Shown here piece by piece: positions 5,051 through 6,835 of a stretch of 6,835 nt of DNA. Made by a program: the position numbers and the translations under genes. Numbering within the stretch: the stretch's first letter is position 1; each line of letters starts with the position of its first letter. The notes below the pieces were generated by a model. That model was not told where the DNA came from. It made no database searches and saw only the letters and a program-made list of their open reading frames with translations. The stretch is from the NCBI GenBank assembly GCA_025923975.1, contig JAICEV010000198.1, positions 1-6,835 on the forward strand, given 5' to 3'. The stretch comes from Propionibacteriaceae bacterium (GTDB lineage: Bacteria; Actinomycetota; Actinomycetes; Propionibacteriales; Propionibacteriaceae).

Positions 5051-6178
5051 ATGTCCATTCACCGCTGGCGCTCATTACTGGCCCTGCCAATGCTGCTGGC
5101 CGTGTTGGCCGCCTGCTCGTCGCCGCCTGAATCCCTGCCGACGCCCAGTCCGGCCAAGGCGGCGGTCGACTACGCCGCGATGGGGACCATGATCGAAAAC
5201 AAGATCAGCTCTGGCTCGTTGAGCCTGTCCACTATCGACGCAGTCCTGGTCAGTGTCGACGGTGAAACGAAGCTGGCCCACTACCGGAACGGAAGTAAAC
5301 CCGAGGACGCGTTGCATGTCTTCTCGGTCACCAAAAGCGTTGCCTCCGCTCTCATCGGCATTGCCATCCAGGAGAAGATCATCAGTGGGTTGGATGCCAC
5401 CCTGCCCGAACTCTTGCCTCGCTACGGGAAGTATCTGACCACTGAGGAAAAATCGATCACGCTTCGCCAGTTGATGTCCATGACGGCCGGCTTTCCAGCC
5501 GGCGAACCTGGGGACAAGATCGATAGGGCATTCGAGCGAACCGATCCGATACCAGCTATCCTGACCGGCGGCTTGGACTGGCCGCCCGGAGAAGTCTTTA
5601 GCTATTCCAATCCTGGCTCGCATCTCGTGTCCGCTGTTCTACGGGAAGCCCTGGTTCGAGCCGATGGTGACAATCCGCGCACCGTTCTCGAGTATGCGCG
5701 CGAGAAACTCTTTGATCCGCTGGAAATCGATTCCAGTGGTGCTCAGGAGCGACGCGTCTCGCTAGGCGATCCAGCGTACGAGGTGCTCACCAATTTTGAC
5801 TGGGGCACCGACGCCGCCGGGCTGCACACCGCCTGCTGCCTGCTCCGACTGCGCCCCGCGGACATGATCAAGATCGGCGAGCTCTATCTCGGAGGAGGCG
5901 TCTGGCACGGCAAGCAGATTCTGCCCGCCGGATGGGTGCAACAGACGATGACGCCGAGCGAGTTGAGCTCCCAGTACGGCCTCATGTGGTGGCTGGACCT
6001 TGACGTCCACGGCCACCAGATGTGGGTGGCTCGCGGAGCGCTTGGCCAGGTGATCGCCATCGCACCCGAGCATCGGATGGTAGTGGTCATTGGCTCGGTG
6101 CCGACGACCGACCTGGCGACCGATCCTGACGCGGTGTGGCCCTTGGTCAACGAGGTGATTGTGCCCGCGCTCGGATGA
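5051..6178 (+). CDS. Serine beta-lactamase-superfamily lipoprotein (penicillin-binding-like hydrolase)
   Basis: This 375-residue exported lipoprotein has a signal peptide at residues 1-21 ending in the canonical lipobox LAAC with Cys22, then a Pro/Ser-rich linker (23-36). The class C beta-lactamase/DD-peptidase-like fold follows. The nucleophile motif SxxK is SVTK (Ser92, Lys95) in HVFSVTKSVASALIG. The second motif YxN is YSN (Tyr185-Asn187) in FSYSNPGSHLVSAVL, preceded by the usual LMSMTAGF and WPPGEVF segments. The third box, KTG or HxG in classical enzymes, appears here as ARGALGQ (327-333), so Lys or His is replaced. YGLMWWLD (309-316) is also typical. Such proteins include peptidases, esterases and proteins of unknown substrate; antibiotic resistance cannot be inferred. 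It follows the response regulator by a 154-bp gap containing repeats, so it probably has its own promoter, and it converges on rpoC. The domain call is firm; the substrate is unknown. Confidence 0.9.
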   Translation: MSIHRWRSLLALPMLLAVLAACSSPPESLPTPSPAKAAVDYAAMGTMIENKISSGSLSLSTIDAVLVSVDGETKLAHYRNGSKPEDALHVFSVTKSVASALIGIAIQEKIISGLDATLPELLPRYGKYLTTEEKSITLRQLMSMTAGFPAGEPGDKIDRAFERTDPIPAILTGGLDWPPGEVFSYSNPGSHLVSAVLREALVRADGDNPRTVLEYAREKLFDPLEIDSSGAQERRVSLGDPAYEVLTNFDWGTDAAGLHTACCLLRLRPADMIKIGELYLGGGVWHGKQILPAGWVQQTMTPSELSSQYGLMWWLDLDVHGHQMWVARGALGQVIAIAPEHRMVVVIGSVPTTDLATDPDAVWPLVNEVIVPALG

Positions 6179-6210
6179 CTTCGGCCGATGTGTTCGGCGC
6201 CTGGACAAGC

Positions 6211-6245
6211 AGAAGGGGCGGACCCATCCCTGGCCCGCCCCTTCT
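6211..6245. terminator. Bidirectional intrinsic terminator between convergent genes
   Basis: AGAAGGGGCGG and CCGCCCCTTCT form a perfect 11-bp stem around a 13-nt loop. It lies 32 nt after the lipoprotein stop on the plus strand and 22 nt after the rpoC stop on the minus strand. The T-tract is short (CTTCTTTCC on plus), as is normal in high-GC actinobacteria. Its symmetry and position suit termination of both transcripts. Confidence 0.8.
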
Positions 6246-6267
6246 TTCCGGATTTCAGCTCGAGAAG

Positions 6268-6835
6268 TTACCGGTAGTCGCCGAGATCAAATTCCTCCAG
6301 CGGCACGGCAGCGCCCGACCCCTGACCAAAGTCGTAGTCGAACGAGTCGTATCCGACCATCGAGTACGCCTGAGCCTTGGCTTCCGGCGTCGGCTCGACC
6401 CGGATATTGCGGTACCGTTCCAGGCCGGTACCCGCCGGGATGAGCTTGCCCAAGATCACGTTCTCCTTCAGACCCACCAGCGCGTCCGACTTGGCATGGA
6501 TCGCCGCGTCGGTGAGCACCTTGGTGGTCTCCTGGAAGGACGCCGCCGACAGCCACGACTCCGTAGCCAGCGAGGCCTTCGTAATCCCCATCAGTACCGG
6601 ACGGCCTGATGCGGGCGTACCGCCCTCGGCAACGACCTGCCGGTTCGCCGCCTCGTAGGCGAGCCGATCAACCAGGTCACCGGCGAGGAGGGTGGAATCT
6701 CCGGACTCGATCACTGTCACCCGACGCAACATCTGCCGGATGATGATCTCGATGTGCTTGTCGTGGATCGGGGCGCCCTGGGTCCGGTAGACCGACTGCA
6801 CCTCGTCAACCAGGTGCTCTTGGACCCGACGGACA
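6268..6835 (-). CDS. rpoC: RNA polymerase beta' subunit, C-terminal part (partial)
   Basis: The last 188 residues of RpoC, the large catalytic subunit of RNA polymerase, run off the right edge of the window. The frame is open to the edge, reading VRRVQEHLVDEVQSVYRTQG, so the GTG at 6801 is an internal valine and not a start. Highly conserved RpoC segments are visible: QGAPIHDKHIEIIIRQMLR, then VTVIESGDSTLL, GITKASLATESWLSAASFQ with the TKVLTDAA continuation, VGLKENVILGKLIPAGTG, and YRNIRVEP. The variable acidic tail ends AAVPLEEFDLGDYR, similar in style to actinobacterial RpoC tails. The gene is intact as far as seen and ends at TGA or equivalent at 6268-6270, followed by the shared terminator. 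It is a strong anchor that the region is chromosomal. Confidence 0.98.
   Translation of the reverse strand, partial: VRRVQEHLVDEVQSVYRTQGAPIHDKHIEIIIRQMLRRVTVIESGDSTLLAGDLVDRLAYEAANRQVVAEGGTPASGRPVLMGITKASLATESWLSAASFQETTKVLTDAAIHAKSDALVGLKENVILGKLIPAGTGLERYRNIRVEPTPEAKAQAYSMVGYDSFDYDFGQGSGAAVPLEEFDLGDYR

Noticed and set aside
6399..6413. GATATTGCGG inside rpoC resembles the mod operator motif
   Set aside because: It encodes the conserved YRNIRV segment of RpoC, lacks the AATCC part and is far from any promoter; chance match under coding constraint.

Overview
The window is high-GC bacterial DNA with densely packed genes, GTG starts alongside ATG, 4-bp stop/start overlaps (ATGA, GTGA) and an RpoC tail of actinobacterial style. 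I read it as the chromosome of an actinomycete (Actinomycetota). The sequence alone does not support a genus. No tRNA, rRNA, CRISPR array, insertion sequence or phage gene was seen.

Layout. (1) Positions 1-1260, minus strand: a molybdate uptake operon, read right to left. It holds a small HTH plus TOBE/Mop regulator, then the lipoprotein modA joined to it by an ATGA overlap, then the probable first codons of modB at the window edge. Two near-identical AATCCG-n-TATTGCGG sites 31 bp apart, one a perfect inverted repeat, sit in the regulator's core promoter and over its start codon. This looks like an autoregulatory molybdate switch on an apparently leaderless mRNA. (2) Positions 1261-1499: the divergent intergenic region. 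(3) Positions 1500-2033, plus strand: a small P-loop kinase-like protein whose Walker A lysine is replaced by serine. (4) Positions 2165-4896, plus strand: a NarL/DesK-type two-component system. The histidine kinase has a polytopic membrane N-terminus, HisKA_3 and HATPase domains, but two single-base shifts break its frame. The response regulator is intact and overlaps the kinase stop by GTGA. (5) Positions 5051-6178, plus strand: a secreted lipoprotein of the serine beta-lactamase/penicillin-binding-like superfamily with a good Shine-Dalgarno. (6) Positions 6211-6245: a bidirectional terminator between convergent genes. (7) Position 6268 to the end, minus strand: the C-terminal 188 residues of RpoC.

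How the parts may work together. The mod genes form a self-contained sensing and uptake unit. The two-component system and the lipoprotein have similar TTCCCG/CGGGAA half-site clusters in their upstream regions, which raises the possibility that the response regulator controls both its own operon and the lipoprotein. That link is inferred from motifs only. The best leads are the paired sites in the mod promoter, the missing Walker A lysine, the doubly frameshifted kinase and the shared half-site clusters. Nothing here amounts to a clearly new multi-gene system.
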